A stretch of DNA of 32,422 nt. Source: Scytonema sp. UIC 10036. GTDB lineage: Bacteria; Cyanobacteriota; Cyanobacteriia; Cyanobacteriales; Nostocaceae. Positions 31,689 through 32,422 of the stretch are shown here, in pieces. Position 1 is the stretch's first letter; each line of letters begins with the position of its first letter. The translations under genes and the position numbers were made by a program. The notes below the pieces were generated by a model. It saw only the letters and a list, made by a program, of their open reading frames with translations. It had not been told where the DNA came from and did no database searches. Location of the stretch: positions 1 through 32,422 of the forward strand of contig NZ_WJFC01000154.1 in the NCBI RefSeq assembly GCF_009725235.1, given 5' to 3'.

Positions 31689-32150
31689 CTACTGCAAATA
31701 ACCAAGCTGACGGCGGGCTTCAAACAAACCTACTGCTACACTTACCGAAAGATTTAAGCTACGAACATTCTTTTCCTTCATGGGAATGTAGAGAGTGGTA
31801 TCGCAAGCCGATATAACTTCAGGTGCTAGCCCAGTGGTTTCACTGCCAAATAGCAACCAGTCATCTGGTTGAAATTGAAAGCTAGCGTAATTGCAACACC
31901 CACGAACGCTAAAACCCAGCCATCTTCCACCTTGCAACTGATGTACTGCTTTAAAAGCGTCCAAAGACTCGTGATAGTGGAGTTTCACATAAGGCCAGTA
32001 GTCCAATCCAGCTCTTTTCAGGTAGCGATCGCTGATTTCAAACCCTAGAGGTCCTACCAAATGCAATTCAGTACCCGTAGCAGCACAAGTACGAGCAATA
32101 TTCCCCGTATTGGGGGGGATCAGTGGGTTAACTAAAACGACCTGTGGCAT
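31689..32150 (-). CDS. trmL: tRNA (cytidine(34)-2'-O)-methyltransferase TrmL
   Basis: A 153-residue SPOUT methyltransferase that methylates the 2'-O of the wobble nucleotide in tRNA-Leu isoacceptors using S-adenosylmethionine. Motif 1 is LVNPLIPPNTGNIARTCAATG. Motif 2 is WLLFGSETTGLAPEV. Motif 3 is YIPMKEKNVRSLNLSVSVAVGLFEA, the trefoil-knot cofactor site. The size, about 155 residues with no extra N-terminal domain, fits TrmL rather than TrmH or RlmB. It is cytosolic and stands alone between two non-coding regions. Confidence 0.95.
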   Translation of the reverse strand: MPQVVLVNPLIPPNTGNIARTCAATGTELHLVGPLGFEISDRYLKRAGLDYWPYVKLHYHESLDAFKAVHQLQGGRWLGFSVRGCCNYASFQFQPDDWLLFGSETTGLAPEVISACDTTLYIPMKEKNVRSLNLSVSVAVGLFEARRQLGYLQ

Positions 32151-32422
32151 TTGCGGAGGAATAGATATATCGAAATAAACAATGTATAAAATTTTCCAAA
32201 TCTATCTACAGACAGAGGTCATCTATAGTTTTTCTTTATAATTTTTTTTTCACACCTGTGATAAGAAATTTAAAATTCACACGAAATGTTTTCCGAACAC
32301 CATTTGGCGTTCTTCTGACTTATATCACGATTTTTTAAAAAATATATAGCTAAATTTAATATACAAAAAATTTATCTAAAAACCGGACTGCTAGAAGAAA
32401 ATCTGTTTTGTGGGGGTAGGGG
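32151..32422. other. AT-rich end region with C/G repeat at the edge
   Basis: No gene was found. It includes the upstream side of trmL and ends with GGGGGTAGGGG, the inverse of the CCCCTAC repeat at the window start. Confidence 0.5.

Overview
The window is chromosomal DNA of a cyanobacterium, most likely a filamentous, Nostocales-type one. This rests on many GCGATCGC (HIP1) octamers in genes on both strands, dense intergenic heptanucleotide tandem repeats, System II cytochrome c maturation genes (ccdA, ccs1), glgC, a DUF760 protein, an ethylene-receptor-type histidine kinase, and several small proteins of cyanobacterial character. Genus and species cannot be told from the sequence alone.

Layout: 1-3000 holds a 2H phosphoesterase, a YciI-like protein, the small SRP RNA, two conserved small proteins, queF and a short overlapping hypothetical pair. 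3050-5270 is a ccdA-ccs1 operon on the minus strand. 5439-6427 is a DUF433/DUF5615 toxin-antitoxin-like pair whose upstream side carries a broken Ser/Thr kinase fragment. 6600-10200 holds small proteins, a DUF760 protein, an unlisted 57-residue membrane protein, a seven-bladed WD40 protein and an L,D-transpeptidase. 10470-13140 holds an Hsp70-like protein and a UV-damage endonuclease.

13236-15046 is the most unusual stretch. It holds a TnpB-like gene that lacks the RuvC-III aspartate and the zinc-ribbon cysteines, followed by a strongly folded non-coding tail resembling an omega (right-end) RNA. A divergent 61-residue ribbon-helix-helix (RHH)-type gene shares a 62-bp promoter/operator with it. 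At both ends there are inverted pairs of TTGACTCC-like boxes spaced exactly 10 bp. It may be a self-regulated, possibly nuclease-impaired, RNA-guided element. A second small RHH-like gene at 15870 has a perfect 20-bp palindrome over its likely -10 box.

16075-20750 holds the ethylene-receptor-type hybrid kinase, then a cytoplasmic subtilisin-like peptidase with a separate small propeptide/inhibitor-like gene just downstream. 20924-27869 is mostly carbon storage, chaperone and redox: glgC, a P-loop kinase, a class-B J-protein, two peroxiredoxin-family proteins and a glycogen-debranching-type glucosidase. 28025-32150 carries a Met-type tRNA, a LysM/M23 cell-wall peptidase with a long leader region, and trmL.

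Short repeats shape the gene ends throughout. They lie inside reading frames (histidine kinase, debranching enzyme, WD40 tail), supply a stop codon (peroxiredoxin-like gene) and create false upstream start codons (YciI-like and peroxiredoxin-like genes, possibly queF).
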